Assembly: GCF_024343775.1 (NCBI RefSeq)
Contig: NZ_RJUF01000180.1
Coordinates: 62,001-126,000 of the forward strand
Direction: 5' to 3'
Source of the DNA: Lacihabitans soyangensis
Lineage (GTDB): Bacteria; Bacteroidota; Bacteroidia; Cytophagales; Spirosomataceae
DNA length: 64,000 nucleotides
The notes under the pieces were generated by a model, which worked only from the letters and a program-made list of their open reading frames with translations, was not told the DNA's origin and made no database searches. The translations under genes and the position numbers were made by a program. Each line of letters starts with the position of its first letter. Within the stretch, counting starts at the first letter, position 1. Positions 1-9,453 of the stretch are shown in pieces.

Positions 1-1362
1 CAAGTGCCTTCGCATGTTTATTGGGGAGCTCAAACCCAGCGTTCGATTGAGAATTTTCAAATCGCACAAGACATCAATAAAATGCCAAAGGAAATCATCA
101 AGGCATTCGCATATCTTAAGCATGGTGCTGCTTTGGCAAACTTTGAGGCTGGGGTTTTGGATGAAGAAAAAGCAAAGCTCATTGGTGTAGTTTGTGATGA
201 AATACTCGAAGGAAAATTAGACGATCAGTTTCCTTTGGTAGTGTGGCAAACTGGTTCGGGAACACAGTCTAACATGAACTGTAACGAGGTAATAGCTTAC
301 CGAGCACATGTCTTAAAAGGTGGTGAATTGAATGATAAAACGAAATTTTTACATCCCAACGACGATGTAAACAAGTCACAGTCTTCAAATGACACCTTCC
401 CTACGGCTATGCACATAGCGGCCTATAAGATGCTCATTGAGAAAACAATACCGGGTATTGAAAAACTTAGGGACACACTTGCGGCCAAGTCGAAAGAGTT
501 TATGAATGTTGTGAAAATTGGACGTACGCACTTCATGGATGCTACTCCACTTACACTTGGTCAGGAGTTCTCGGGTTATGTTTCACAACTGAACCACGGC
601 TTAAAAGCAATCAATAATACATTGGATCATTTGGCAGAGTTAGCTCTTGGAGGTACGGCCGTTGGAACTGGGATTAATACGCCAGATGGATATTCGGAAA
701 ATGTTGCTGGTCAAATTGCCAAACTAACAGGTTTACCATTCAGAACCGCTGAAAATAAATTTGAGGCTCTTGCTGCACATGATGCCATTGTTGAGGCTCA
801 CGGTGCTTTGAAAACGGTGGCAGTTAGTCTTATGAAAATTGGCAACGATGTAAGAATGTTATCCTCTGGTCCAAGGTCGGGTATTGGTGAAATTTATATC
901 CCTGACAATGAGCCGGGTTCGTCAATTATGCCAGGTAAAGTGAATCCTACACAATGCGAAGCCATGACCATGGCTGCAGCTCAGATTCTTGGCAATGATG
1001 TAGCTATTAATATTGGCGGTTCAAACGGTCATTTTGAGCTGAATGTTTTCAAACCGATGATGATTTACAACTTCTTACATTCTGCTAGACTTATAGGCGA
1101 TGTTTGTGTGTCGTTTAATGATAAATGTGCGGTGGGAATTGAACCGTTACATGAAAATATCAAGAAGCACGTTAACAACTCCTTAATGTTGGTGACTGCG
1201 TTAAATACCAAGATTGGCTATTATAAAGCAGCTGAAATAGCTCAAACCGCCCATAAAAATGGAAGTACCTTAAAGGAAACGGCAATCGCTTTGGGATATC
1301 TGACTGCAGTTGAGTTTGATGAGTGGGTTAAACCTGAGGAAATGGTAGGAAAAATTTCCTGA
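1..1362 (+). CDS. fumC: Fumarate hydratase class II (5' end outside window)
   Basis: Converts fumarate to L-malate in the TCA cycle; cytosolic, iron-independent homotetramer. The reading frame is open from the first base, and the opening residues [15 protein letters not shown] match the family about 10 residues after the usual start, so only the extreme N-terminus is missing and the GTG at position 4 is an internal Val codon. The superfamily signature [10 protein letters not shown] lies at about 916-945 and the substrate-binding [11 protein letters not shown] at about 523-555. No terminator was seen after the stop; the next gene has its own promoter. Confidence 0.96.
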   Translation, partial: QVPSHVYWGAQTQRSIENFQIAQDINKMPKEIIKAFAYLKHGAALANFEAGVLDEEKAKLIGVVCDEILEGKLDDQFPLVVWQTGSGTQSNMNCNEVIAYRAHVLKGGELNDKTKFLHPNDDVNKSQSSNDTFPTAMHIAAYKMLIEKTIPGIEKLRDTLAAKSKEFMNVVKIGRTHFMDATPLTLGQEFSGYVSQLNHGLKAINNTLDHLAELALGGTAVGTGINTPDGYSENVAGQIAKLTGLPFRTAENKFEALAAHDAIVEAHGALKTVAVSLMKIGNDVRMLSSGPRSGIGEIYIPDNEPGSSIMPGKVNPTQCEAMTMAAAQILGNDVAINIGGSNGHFELNVFKPMMIYNFLHSARLIGDVCVSFNDKCAVGIEPLHENIKKHVNNSLMLVTALNTKIGYYKAAEIAQTAHKNGSTLKETAIALGYLTAVEFDEWVKPEEMVGKIS

Positions 1363-1368
1363 AAATTT

Positions 1369-1399
1369 ATTGGAAATATCCATTTGTATATTATTTTTG
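1369..1399 (+). promoter_or_regulatory. Bacteroidota sigma-A promoter for the small secreted protein gene
   Basis: ATTG at 1369-1372, a 19-base spacer, then TATTTTTG at 1392-1399, which fits the TAnnTTTG -7 consensus. The box ends 17 bases before the ATG at 1417. One of only two promoters here with both elements at standard spacing. Confidence 0.7.
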
Positions 1400-1416
1400 A
1401 GTAAAAAATATCACTA

Positions 1417-1713
1417 ATGAAAAAATTAGTTCTTTTTCTTTTGTTGGGTTCTGCCACTTTTTCACTGTCTAGTTTTGGAATTGTGAGTAATCCGAGAATA
1501 GCTGAGCATCAAGCAAAAGCTGGGAAATGTATGGTGATTAACTCAAAATCAGCTGTTAACTCAGATATTTTATTGGTAAATCCTTTGTCAAATAATGCGA
1601 ATGTTAACCAAGATGCTTCAAAAGAAGAATCGCAGAAAAGTTTTTTAAAGAGCTTTTTTGGATTTATTGTTAGTGCTTTGTCTCAAATCGTTATTACTTT
1701 GATTTCAAAATAA
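1417..1713 (+). CDS. Small secreted or membrane-anchored hypothetical protein
   Basis: A 98-residue protein I do not recognise. Residues 1-20 form a classic signal peptide (MKK followed by a Leu/Phe-rich core). The middle is polar and Asn/Ser-rich, and residues about 75-97 form a hydrophobic helix that could anchor the C-terminus. It has its own promoter (1369-1399) and a strong terminator (1738-1773), so it looks like a monocistronic gene. Such short proteins are often lineage-restricted. Function unknown. Confidence 0.65.
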   Translation: MKKLVLFLLLGSATFSLSSFGIVSNPRIAEHQAKAGKCMVINSKSAVNSDILLVNPLSNNANVNQDASKEESQKSFLKSFFGFIVSALSQIVITLISK

Positions 1714-1737
1714 TCAGTTTTGATAAATTTTTTGTTC

Positions 1738-1773
1738 AAAAAAACGTTGTCTTCTACAAGGCAACGTTTTTTT
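1738..1773 (+). terminator. Perfect hairpin between two genes, abutting the next ATG
   Basis: Arms AAAAAAACGTTG (1738-1749) and CAACGTTTTTTT (1762-1773) pair fully. Inner bases CTT/AAG extend the stem around a CTAC loop. The T-run ends one base before the ATG at 1774, so the terminator of the preceding gene is also the leader of the following lipoprotein gene. Confidence 0.85.
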
Positions 1774-2796
1774 ATGAAATATATCTTTCTCGTTTTTATT
1801 TTATTCTCCTGTGCCAAAAAAGATTCAGAGGTTTCCGATTTGAATTTTGAAAAAAACTCGGCCTTTATTGTTAATGGAGGAGATAACAGCATTTCTATTA
1901 TCGATACCAAAAGTTTTGCTGAAAAAGGACGTTTTTATTTCAAAAATGTTGGAAATTCTTTTGCACATCATATTTACCTTTCAAAAGACTTCACCAAACT
2001 TTCAGTAGCTTTTCCAGAATACGACTTTTCTAATGGACATAATGGCTTACACGGTGCTTCAGTAGAAGGAAATGTCGGAATTTTGAATCTATTGGATAAA
2101 TCTGTAAAGACTTTTCCAGTGGCTTTCGCCAACCACAATGCTATTTTATCTAATGATCAGTCTGAAATATGGACCAGTTTAGTATCTCATTCGGGAAAGA
2201 TTCAAGTATTTGATGCCAACAACTTGACCTCTATTAAAGAAATTTCAGTTGGACCAGACCCAACAGAGGTAATTTTTGCAAAAAATGGAGAATTGGCACT
2301 TGTTGCTTGTGGAGAAACCTCTTTTTTGACAGTAATTGATACCAAAAAAAAGGAAATTATTAAGGAAATAAAAGTAGATCCATTCCCGACCAATGTGTGG
2401 CCTGGGTGGAATCAATCTGTTGTTTTTGTTGAAAATTCAAACGCCAAGAGTCTAAATATCGTTAATCTGGATGACTATAAAGTTATAGATTTTATTGATT
2501 TTGATTTTTTACCTGGATTTTCGATATTCAACTCATCGACAAACGAGCTTTGGGTTTGTGCCCCAAAATCTAATAAAGTTTATGTTTATGAAAAAGTACA
2601 AACTGAATGGATTAAGAAAAGTGAAATCCTGACGGATGTAGAGCCGCACCAGATTGGTTTTCTGAAAGACGGAAAAACTGCCTTTATCGTTAATCAGAAA
2701 GGGAACTCAGTACAAGTTGCTGATGTTTCCTCCAAAAAAATTATAAAAAAAATAAATGTTGGTCTCAAGCCCAATGGAATTGCGATTTGGGAATAA
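1774..2796 (+). CDS. YncE-like beta-propeller lipoprotein
   Basis: 340 residues. The first 14 form a lipoprotein signal ending in the lipobox LFSC, so the ATG at 1774 is the start; an upstream in-frame TTG at 1720 would bury the signal and run through the terminator. The body holds several propeller blades of the YVTN type, for example GDNSISIIDTKSF near residue 35 and DPTEVIFAKNGELALVACG near residue 165. The family forms 7-bladed propellers, often periplasmic or surface-exposed, with unclear ligands. A Nudix gene follows 9 bases downstream, probably co-transcribed. Confidence 0.75.
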   Translation: MKYIFLVFILFSCAKKDSEVSDLNFEKNSAFIVNGGDNSISIIDTKSFAEKGRFYFKNVGNSFAHHIYLSKDFTKLSVAFPEYDFSNGHNGLHGASVEGNVGILNLLDKSVKTFPVAFANHNAILSNDQSEIWTSLVSHSGKIQVFDANNLTSIKEISVGPDPTEVIFAKNGELALVACGETSFLTVIDTKKKEIIKEIKVDPFPTNVWPGWNQSVVFVENSNAKSLNIVNLDDYKVIDFIDFDFLPGFSIFNSSTNELWVCAPKSNKVYVYEKVQTEWIKKSEILTDVEPHQIGFLKDGKTAFIVNQKGNSVQVADVSSKKIIKKINVGLKPNGIAIWE

Positions 2797-2805
2797 TTAT
2801 ACAAA

Positions 2806-3339
2806 ATGAAAGATATTCTTGAATTATTGGAGGCATATAATTGTCCTTTAGACTCGGAAATTTTAATTAAAAATAGGTTTATCGATTTCGTAAAAAAACA
2901 CAAAAATTGTTTCGAGCGACATTTGGAGATTGGTCATATTACTGCCTCTGCCTTTATTTTTGACCCAAGTAATAGAAAAACACTCTTACTGCATCATAAA
3001 AAACTCAATAAATGGTTACAACCTGGTGGTCACTGTGATGGCGAAAAGGACACGCTTTCAGTCGCTATTAAAGAGGTTTTTGAAGAAACTGGGCTTGTTG
3101 TAGAGAATCTTAGTCAAGATGTGTTTGATTTGGATATTCATACAATTCCCGAAAATAAGGGAGTTCCAGAACACGAACATTTTGATGTAAGATATTTACT
3201 TATCGCAGATTCCACCATTCCTTTGGTACAAAACCACGAGACCAATCAATTGAAATGGGTTAAATTGTCAGAAATGGAAAAATACACTACAGAGGAGTCG
3301 TTGGTGAGAATGAAAAATAAGCTTAATTTAAAATATTAA
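2806..3339 (+). CDS. Nudix hydrolase
   Basis: 177-residue member of the family that hydrolyses nucleoside diphosphates linked to another moiety, using Mg2+ held by the Nudix box. The box begins GGHCDGEKDT at about residue 69 and ends KEVFEETGL; it fits G-x5-E-x7-REUxEExGU except that Lys replaces the usual Arg. The conserved Glu residues that bind metal are present. Substrate cannot be read from sequence. The 3' end overlaps that of holA on the other strand by 17 bases. Confidence 0.85.
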   Translation: MKDILELLEAYNCPLDSEILIKNRFIDFVKKHKNCFERHLEIGHITASAFIFDPSNRKTLLLHHKKLNKWLQPGGHCDGEKDTLSVAIKEVFEETGLVVENLSQDVFDLDIHTIPENKGVPEHEHFDVRYLLIADSTIPLVQNHETNQLKWVKLSEMEKYTTEESLVRMKNKLNLKY

Positions 3340-4342
3340 AAATCAAATCTTTGTAAATATCTCCTTCTGATATTGAGCCAGACTCTACGCCTTTTGATTT
3401 CTGATCAGCTATTCTCAACGCATGTATGACTTTCATCAATTGACCTATTGGATATAATGAGGCCGCTTTTTTATAATCTTTTAGGAAATAGGCATTTACA
3501 CCCATATTTCTGGCTAAATCTGCGTCAGATTGATTTTTAAGTCCATGTAGCAAAAGAACCTTGGAGAAAAAATTATAAAGAATAATGATATTAGGCGTAA
3601 TTGGGTGGTCTTTGGTGTTATCTCCAAAGTATTTTACTATCTGAAAACTCTTTTTTACGTTTTTCTCGGTTAGAGCTTTTTGTAACTCAAAAACATTATA
3701 ATCTTTCGAAATTCCAACATATTTTTCAATAGTTGTTGCGTCAATTGCCTCATCTGGCTTTAGATTTACCTTTAGTTTATCTATCTCGTTGTGTATAGCT
3801 TGCAAGTTGTTGCCGATGTGTTCAGAGAGTAATTGAACCGCTTTTGGACTTATTTTCAGATTTAGTGAAGCACAATGCGAAATTATAAAATCAGGGATTT
3901 CATAATCATACATTTTTTTGAAGTTCAGATTTTGGCCATGTTTTGCAAAGGCTTTTACCCATGACTTACGTTCATCCTGTGCTTTTCCAAAACTCAAAAC
4001 CAAGATGGTAGAACTCAAAGGATTATTTACATAGTTTTCAATCAGTGTTTGATTGTCTTTATTGCTCAAATCCGAAATCATGTGGGCTTCTTTGATCAAT
4101 ACCAGCTGTCTTTCGGCCATCATCGGAAACTTTCTTGCATAGTTTAATATATCACCCGTTGTAATATCCTTGCCGTAAAGTACATATTCGTTGAAACCTT
4201 TTTCGAAGTCTGGAATTGCTATTTCTAAAATTTTCTGGACGAACTGATCTACATAAAAAGGCTCAGTACCATGTAATAAATACACAGGTTTGAGCGACTT
4301 TCCGTCCAATTTGTCTATTATTTGCTGATAATTATTTGCCAT
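3323..4342 (-). CDS. holA: DNA polymerase III subunit delta
   Basis: 339 residues, normal length. Delta opens the beta sliding clamp and is part of the clamp-loader complex. Family features are visible: an N-terminal P-loop-like fold without a working Walker A (PVYLLHGTEPFYVDQFVQKI, near residue 18), the conserved YARKFPMMAERQLVLIKEAH region, and a C-terminal helical collar domain. Last gene of a dCMP deaminase-acpH-holA operon; its start overlaps the end of acpH by 11 bases. It converges with the Nudix gene and shares 17 bases with it. Confidence 0.93.
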   Translation of the reverse strand: MANNYQQIIDKLDGKSLKPVYLLHGTEPFYVDQFVQKILEIAIPDFEKGFNEYVLYGKDITTGDILNYARKFPMMAERQLVLIKEAHMISDLSNKDNQTLIENYVNNPLSSTILVLSFGKAQDERKSWVKAFAKHGQNLNFKKMYDYEIPDFIISHCASLNLKISPKAVQLLSEHIGNNLQAIHNEIDKLKVNLKPDEAIDATTIEKYVGISKDYNVFELQKALTEKNVKKSFQIVKYFGDNTKDHPITPNIIILYNFFSKVLLLHGLKNQSDADLARNMGVNAYFLKDYKKAASLYPIGQLMKVIHALRIADQKSKGVESGSISEGDIYKDLIFNILN

Positions 4343-4946
4343 CTGCCAAGTGTTCTTTCAAAAATTTATCACAGTGTTTTTTAAGATCCTCGAAGAAATC
4401 AAGGAATTTCTCATTGAGGAAATAGTAGTTTTCTTCAAATTCTTTAAGAGATAGTCGTAGGTCAACTTCTGGTTTGTTTATGCGTTTGTTGAGATTCAAA
4501 AATGCTTTTTCAAGTCCCCAATTTTCCTTGTAATTTTTAAGCCAGTCATGTTCTATCATAGAGTTAATCATTCCTTGGAGCTGTTCCGGCTGAATATCTA
4601 AATACTTTTTGAGAGATTTATAAACCCTCGGTCTGAAACTATCAAAAGGCTCTTCAGTGAAAATCTCCCAATTTTTTACCAAATAATGATCAAACAAAAC
4701 ATCAATTACAATAGGTGAATATTTACCAAAGTTGGGATAGAAAAGTTCTTTGCATTCTTTTACAACCGGATGCGAATCGGTCATAGTGTCTATTTGGCGA
4801 TGCATCATTAGACCAAGTTTGACATCGTGGGGTAATTTACCGTTAGTTTCGTTCTCTATTGGTCCAGTAACAAAATCTTCTAATAGATTACCAAGAATGA
4901 TTCCTTCATTTCGACCAGCTAAAAAAAGGTGTGCCAAGTAATTCAT
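4332..4946 (-). CDS. acpH: Acyl carrier protein phosphodiesterase family (AcpH/DUF479)
   Basis: 204 residues. The family founder removes the 4'-phosphopantetheine arm from holo-ACP. The start MNYLAHLFLA, then GNLLEDFV, the MHRQIDTMTDSHP block and DVLFDHYLVKNW all match E. coli AcpH as I remember it; the metal-binding His and Asp residues lie in these blocks. The role in Bacteroidota is usually annotated by homology only. It overlaps the dCMP deaminase stop by 4 bases (ATGA type) and holA by 11, so translation is probably coupled. Confidence 0.85.
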   Translation of the reverse strand: MNYLAHLFLAGRNEGIILGNLLEDFVTGPIENETNGKLPHDVKLGLMMHRQIDTMTDSHPVVKECKELFYPNFGKYSPIVIDVLFDHYLVKNWEIFTEEPFDSFRPRVYKSLKKYLDIQPEQLQGMINSMIEHDWLKNYKENWGLEKAFLNLNKRINKPEVDLRLSLKEFEENYYFLNEKFLDFFEDLKKHCDKFLKEHLADGK

Positions 4947-5416
4947 GTCCTTTCGTATTTAACTACCTCAACTCCAAACTTTCGAAGAAAATCAACTCCT
5001 TCGTCGCTTGGAATACCTTTGTATTGAGCATAAGAATTCAAATAAAACACTTTCTTTATTTTCATTGAATAAATGACTCTTGCACAAGCTATACAAGGTG
5101 ACAAGGTTACATAAAGTGTTGATCCCTCGACTTTTGCACCATTTTTTGATGCGTAAAGTATAGCGTTTTGCTCAGCATGTAATGCTAGAGAACAGCTGCC
5201 TTTGGAGTCTCTTGGGCACCCTACTTCTCCAAAATCCTCGTCGCAGTTATGTGTACCTGATGGCGGCCCATTGTAACCAATAGAGGTTATTCTGGTATCA
5301 TTTACCAAAACTGCACCTACCTGAGCCTTAATGCAATGGGACCTTTTGGCTAAGTTTATCGCCAAATCCATAAAAATGTCATCAAACTTAGGCTTTTCGG
5401 ATTTTTTAAATTCCAT
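4943..5416 (-). CDS. dCMP/deoxycytidylate deaminase (ComEB family)
   Basis: 157 residues. Zinc-dependent deamination of dCMP to dUMP, feeding dTMP synthesis. The catalytic motif HAEQNAI (His ligand plus Glu proton shuttle) and SPCIACARV (two Cys ligands) are both intact; GYNGPPSGTHNCDE is the dCMP-deaminase-type substrate loop. First gene of the operon with acpH and holA. A -7 box TAATTTTG lies 38 bases upstream on this strand. Confidence 0.93.
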   Translation of the reverse strand: MEFKKSEKPKFDDIFMDLAINLAKRSHCIKAQVGAVLVNDTRITSIGYNGPPSGTHNCDEDFGEVGCPRDSKGSCSLALHAEQNAILYASKNGAKVEGSTLYVTLSPCIACARVIYSMKIKKVFYLNSYAQYKGIPSDEGVDFLRKFGVEVVKYERT

Positions 5417-5453
5417 AAATAAGAATTGGAAGACTAAAAATTTGTTATTGTTT

Positions 5454-5461
5454 CAAAATTA
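5454..5461 (-). promoter_or_regulatory. -7 box upstream of the dCMP deaminase operon
   Basis: Reads TAATTTTG on the minus strand, an exact TAnnTTTG match, in the 93-base gap between this operon and the M43 protease gene. No TTTG at standard spacing. Confidence 0.5.
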
Positions 5462-5509
5462 AACAAAAACAAACCTGAAAGGAAATGTATTTTCTCCTGC
5501 AGATAATTT

Positions 5510-6772
5510 TTATTGAGAAATTAGTCGTTTGTAGACAATTTCGTCACCAGACTTGACTCGTAAGTTGTAGATTCCTTTCCCCAAATCGGCCTTGGAGATT
5601 TGTATTAGTCTGCTTGGAGAGTCCTCAAATGCGGACTGGACAATTAATTTTCCAGAAGTATCAAATATTTCATAATTAAAATTTGCGAAGTCATTTAGTA
5701 GTATTTGAAACTGTAAATAATCGGTAGAAGATGGATTTTCTAGCACTTTCACGATCAATTTCTCTGCTTGAGGTAAGTTGAATTCTGAGTTAGTAACTAA
5801 TCGTTTACGTCTTTTACTCACCTCCAAAACTGCACGAACACGCGTTTTTTGATCTACCGTGAAAATATTCATGCAACTATCGGCTGTGTAGTCCATGTAG
5901 TTTTCTATCATGTTCAAAGTACGAGTTCCTCGGCAGTTTGAATATTTTGGTGTGCATCTTATAGTGAGGTTGCCGCTCTCTGTTGGTGGAGTGTCGTTAC
6001 AGAAATCGTCGCCACAGTATTCATCACCCCAAATATGGATTAATCCAAGCCAGTGGCCTATTTCATGGGTAAGCGTACGACCATAGGTGTATACACCGCT
6101 GATGGATGTTCCTGTCCGTCTTCCAAAAGCCCTATGGTCAATCATTACACCGTCTATTTTTTCATCTATTTCTTCAATCTCCAATCCATCATATTCTCCT
6201 GTTGGAAACTCCGCATAACCCAAAAAATCGTCATTGAGGGTAGTAACCCAAATATTCAAATACCGATTGGAATCCCAATATAACAAACTCGAGAGCAAAG
6301 TTTTTTCGTCGAAAACGTCAAAATTTGACTTTGGAGAATAAACTCTATTGATTCCTAAACTAGGCTTGCCATCTGGGTCTTTGTCGGCAAGGTAGAACTC
6401 TATATTCATGTCCGTTCCAACTGGTGAATTATTGAAACCCGGAGTAGAAATTTTCTTTCTGTAGTCTTCGTTTAATACTTTAATTTGAGAAAAGACCTGC
6501 TCATCTGAAATATTCCCATTGTTTTCACCTCCGATTTTACCAGCCGAATTATTGTGTATGATATGAACTACAACAGGGATTCTGATAAGTTTATCGGCAA
6601 AAGCACTTTTCTTGTCGTATTTTCTATAAAAATCTTGAAGTTTAAGATTCAAAGCTTCGTGTCTTCGTCTTAATTTTTCATCGGCAATATCACCCACAGC
6701 ACACTTTTTTTGAGCATGTAGGTTCAAAACTGCCGAAAACAGAATTAAAAGACTAAGAATCCGCTTTTTCAT
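5510..6772 (-). CDS. Secreted M43 (cytophagalysin/pappalysin) metalloprotease with T9SS domain
   Basis: 420 residues. Signal peptide at 1-20 (core LSLLILFSAVLNLHA). The zinc motif HEIGHWLGLIH lies near residue 237, followed by a Cys-rich stretch and the Met-turn region NYMDYTADSC, as in MEROPS M43B. The last 80 or so residues form a type A C-terminal sorting domain (IFDTSGKLIV and LGKGIYNLRV), which directs export through the type IX secretion system. Likely a secreted or cell-surface endopeptidase. The start overlaps the 3' end of phoH by 20 bases. Confidence 0.92.
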   Translation of the reverse strand: MKKRILSLLILFSAVLNLHAQKKCAVGDIADEKLRRRHEALNLKLQDFYRKYDKKSAFADKLIRIPVVVHIIHNNSAGKIGGENNGNISDEQVFSQIKVLNEDYRKKISTPGFNNSPVGTDMNIEFYLADKDPDGKPSLGINRVYSPKSNFDVFDEKTLLSSLLYWDSNRYLNIWVTTLNDDFLGYAEFPTGEYDGLEIEEIDEKIDGVMIDHRAFGRRTGTSISGVYTYGRTLTHEIGHWLGLIHIWGDEYCGDDFCNDTPPTESGNLTIRCTPKYSNCRGTRTLNMIENYMDYTADSCMNIFTVDQKTRVRAVLEVSKRRKRLVTNSEFNLPQAEKLIVKVLENPSSTDYLQFQILLNDFANFNYEIFDTSGKLIVQSAFEDSPSRLIQISKADLGKGIYNLRVKSGDEIVYKRLISQ

Positions 6773-7697
6773 AGGCTTGTAATATTTTTACTACCAATGG
6801 ATGTCTTACAACGTCTTTTCCGTCTAATTCTATGAATTCTATTCCATTAATTTTTTGAAGCTTCGTCTCGGCGTCTTCCAATCCCGACTTCTGATTTTTT
6901 GGCAAATCCACCTGAGTTTTGTCGCCAGTAACAATAATCTTGGAGGCTGGACCCATACGGGTCAAAAACATTTTAAGTTGCATAGGAGTGGTATTTTGAG
7001 CTTCATCCAAAAGAATGAAGGCGTTGTCCAGTGTTCGGCCTCTCATGTAGGCCAAAGGAGCTATTTCAATGGTGTTCTTTTCCAAGAATGCTTTCAGTTT
7101 TTCTCCCGAAACCATATCTTCCAAAGCATCATAAATGGGTCTCAAGTAGGGATCAATCTTTTCTTTTAGGTCGCCTGGTAAGAAACCAAGATTCTCTCCC
7201 GCTTCAACAGCTGGGCGGGTTATAATAATTTTCTTGACTTTTTTGTCCTTTAATGCCCTCACGGCCAATGCTACAGCGGTGTAGGTTTTACCTGTTCCAG
7301 CAGGTCCAATCGCAAACACGATATCCGATTTTTCAGAAGCTTCAACCAGTCTTTTTTGGTTTAAAGTTTTGGCTTTAACAATTAAACCTCTGTTGCCATG
7401 AACTATGATGTCTTTTTGATTGAGTATCTCGTCAATGTGCTGCGTCTCTCCTTCCAAATAATTCTTTATATTTTCTAACGAAAGATGGCCCGTTTTCTCA
7501 AAATGGGCTAAAAGTTTCTCAAACAAACTACTTAGTTGGTTTACGTCTTTTTCTGGACCTTTTAAGAAAATCTCCTCTCCACGGGAGATTATTTTGCTTT
7601 GGGGGTATGATTTAGCTATTTCTTTAATGTTTTCATTCTGAAATCCGAAGAATTCATTCAAAGACGATGATTCTAGTTTGAGTGTTTTTTCAGTCAA
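6753..7697 (-). CDS. PhoH family ATPase
   Basis: 314 residues. A KH-like N-terminal part (1-110) is followed by the PhoH P-loop domain with Walker A GPAGTGKTY near residue 133 and Walker B ILLDEAQNTTPMQLKMFLTR near residue 228. The family is a probable RNA-remodelling ATPase, often near ybeY. The only plausible start is a TTG at 7695-7697; no ATG lies near the expected N-terminus. Reads toward the M43 protease gene, which begins inside its 3' end. Confidence 0.92.
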   Translation of the reverse strand: MTEKTLKLESSSLNEFFGFQNENIKEIAKSYPQSKIISRGEEIFLKGPEKDVNQLSSLFEKLLAHFEKTGHLSLENIKNYLEGETQHIDEILNQKDIIVHGNRGLIVKAKTLNQKRLVEASEKSDIVFAIGPAGTGKTYTAVALAVRALKDKKVKKIIITRPAVEAGENLGFLPGDLKEKIDPYLRPIYDALEDMVSGEKLKAFLEKNTIEIAPLAYMRGRTLDNAFILLDEAQNTTPMQLKMFLTRMGPASKIIVTGDKTQVDLPKNQKSGLEDAETKLQKINGIEFIELDGKDVVRHPLVVKILQAYEKADS

Positions 7698-7897
7698 TTG
7701 TTAACCTATTTATAATTTTGTTCAAATTTGGAAAAATTATTAACAATTTCAACGTTTTTTCCACAAAAAAATATTGCTTTCGGATTAAATTACTGATAAA
7801 TAATCGTTTCTAAATTTTAAGGTTTTTTGTAACTTTATTATCAATTTTTTTTGGTGTAATATTGTACTCGGATCACCGAATTTGAAAAAAACAGGCT

Positions 7898-9451
7898 TTG
7901 AGCGAATCTATAAATAAATCGATTGTCAGTGAGAATTTATCTCTTCAGAGAGGTAAAGTTGCTCCCCAAACCCCCGAAATGGAAGAAGCGGTTTTGGGAG
8001 CAATTCTCATTGATAAAGATGCGTTTGGCCTTATCTATGAGCTGCTTAATGTTGAAAGTTTCTATTCCGAGGCTCATCAGATTATCTTTTCTACTATAAC
8101 TGACTTGTTCAAAAGTTCAGAACCCATTGACTCTTTGAATGTTATAAGGAACCTCAGAAAAACGGGGCTTATCCAAAAAGCTGGGGGAGCAAAATACATA
8201 GCTAGTCTGAGTAGTAAAATCAATTCTGCGGCCAACATTGAATATCATGCCATGGCCATTTCTCAGTCTGCCATAAAACGAGAAATGATACGGGTTTCTG
8301 GTGAAATTTTAGAAGAAGGATTTTCTGATAATTTTGATGTTTTCGATTTATTAAATAAAACAGAGCAGTCGTTTTTTAGTATTTCGGAGAAAAATATCAG
8401 AAAGAATTACTTGGACGCCAACACCATCATGCGTAATACGATTGATGAGTTGGAGCATAAAAAACAAACCAATGTTGATGGTTTGACGGGTATTGCAAGT
8501 GGATTTAATGATTTAGACAATCTTACAGGTGGCTGGCAAAAAACAGAGTTAACGATTATTGCGGCTAGGCCAGGTATGGGTAAAACTGCATTTGTGGTTT
8601 CTTCAATGAGAAATGCCGCTGTTGACCACAACATTCCTATTGCTATTTTCTCCTTGGAAATGTCAGCTACTCAGCTAATGTTGAGAATGATATCTGCTGA
8701 AGCTGAGATTGATTCAGAAAAGCTGAGAAAAGGTACCCTACAAGGCCATGAATGGGAGCAATTGCACCATAGAATCGAGAAACTTTCTAAGTCTAATATT
8801 TTTATTGACGATACTCCTGCCCTATCTATTTTGGAATTGAGAGCCAAATGTCGTCGACTAAAGGCTCAGCACAACATTCAGATGGTTATCATTGACTATT
8901 TACAGTTAATGACAGGTGATGATGGTTCGGGTGTTTCGAACAGTCGTGAACAGGAAATTGCCGCTATTTCAAGATCACTGAAAAACCTTGCAAAAGAATT
9001 AGAAGTTCCTGTTTTGGCTCTTTCGCAATTGAGTAGAGCCGTGGAAACCCGTGGTGGTGATAAAAGACCGCAACTGTCAGATTTAAGGGAATCAGGGTCT
9101 ATCGAGCAGGATGCAGACATGGTTATGTTTTTGTACCGACCGGAATATTACAAAATTACGGAGGATGAACAAGGAAACTCGACAGAGGGGATTGGTGAAG
9201 TGATCATTGCTAAAAACCGTGCAGGTACAATTGACACCATAAGGCTTCAGTTTATTGGTAAGTTCACTAAATTCGCCAATATCGGTGAATACTCAGGTGT
9301 CTCTTCAATTCCAAATTCATTCAGTCAACACTCAGGAATTAGTCAGTTCGAATCACAGGCCATAGATCCCGGTTTTCAGACGTTCAAAAGTAAAATGAAC
9401 ATAGAAGAGGAAACTCCAAAGCCCAATTTAGACGAGGAGTATCCATTCTAA
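7898..9451 (+). CDS. dnaB: Replicative DNA helicase DnaB
   Basis: 517 residues. Hexameric 5'-3' helicase of the replisome. The N-terminal primase-interacting domain opens with PQTPEMEEAVLGAILID (residues 24-40). The RecA-like core has Walker A RPGMGKTAF near residue 227 and VIIDYLQLM near residue 331. No intein is seen. The start is TTG at 7898, since no ATG occurs before the conserved PQ..EAVLG block. A weak -7-like sequence TAATATTG lies at 7857-7864. Ends 2 bases from convergent mnmA. Confidence 0.96.
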   Translation: MSESINKSIVSENLSLQRGKVAPQTPEMEEAVLGAILIDKDAFGLIYELLNVESFYSEAHQIIFSTITDLFKSSEPIDSLNVIRNLRKTGLIQKAGGAKYIASLSSKINSAANIEYHAMAISQSAIKREMIRVSGEILEEGFSDNFDVFDLLNKTEQSFFSISEKNIRKNYLDANTIMRNTIDELEHKKQTNVDGLTGIASGFNDLDNLTGGWQKTELTIIAARPGMGKTAFVVSSMRNAAVDHNIPIAIFSLEMSATQLMLRMISAEAEIDSEKLRKGTLQGHEWEQLHHRIEKLSKSNIFIDDTPALSILELRAKCRRLKAQHNIQMVIIDYLQLMTGDDGSGVSNSREQEIAAISRSLKNLAKELEVPVLALSQLSRAVETRGGDKRPQLSDLRESGSIEQDADMVMFLYRPEYYKITEDEQGNSTEGIGEVIIAKNRAGTIDTIRLQFIGKFTKFANIGEYSGVSSIPNSFSQHSGISQFESQAIDPGFQTFKSKMNIEEETPKPNLDEEYPF

Positions 9452-9453
9452 AC

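Noticed and set aside
1720-1773. TTG start 18 codons upstream of the propeller lipoprotein
   Set aside because: It runs through the terminator hairpin and would hide the lipoprotein signal.
7698-7897. Possible replication origin upstream of dnaB (AT-rich, CCACAAA stretch)
   Set aside because: No DnaA box clusters (TTATCCACA) were found; dnaB is often far from oriC.
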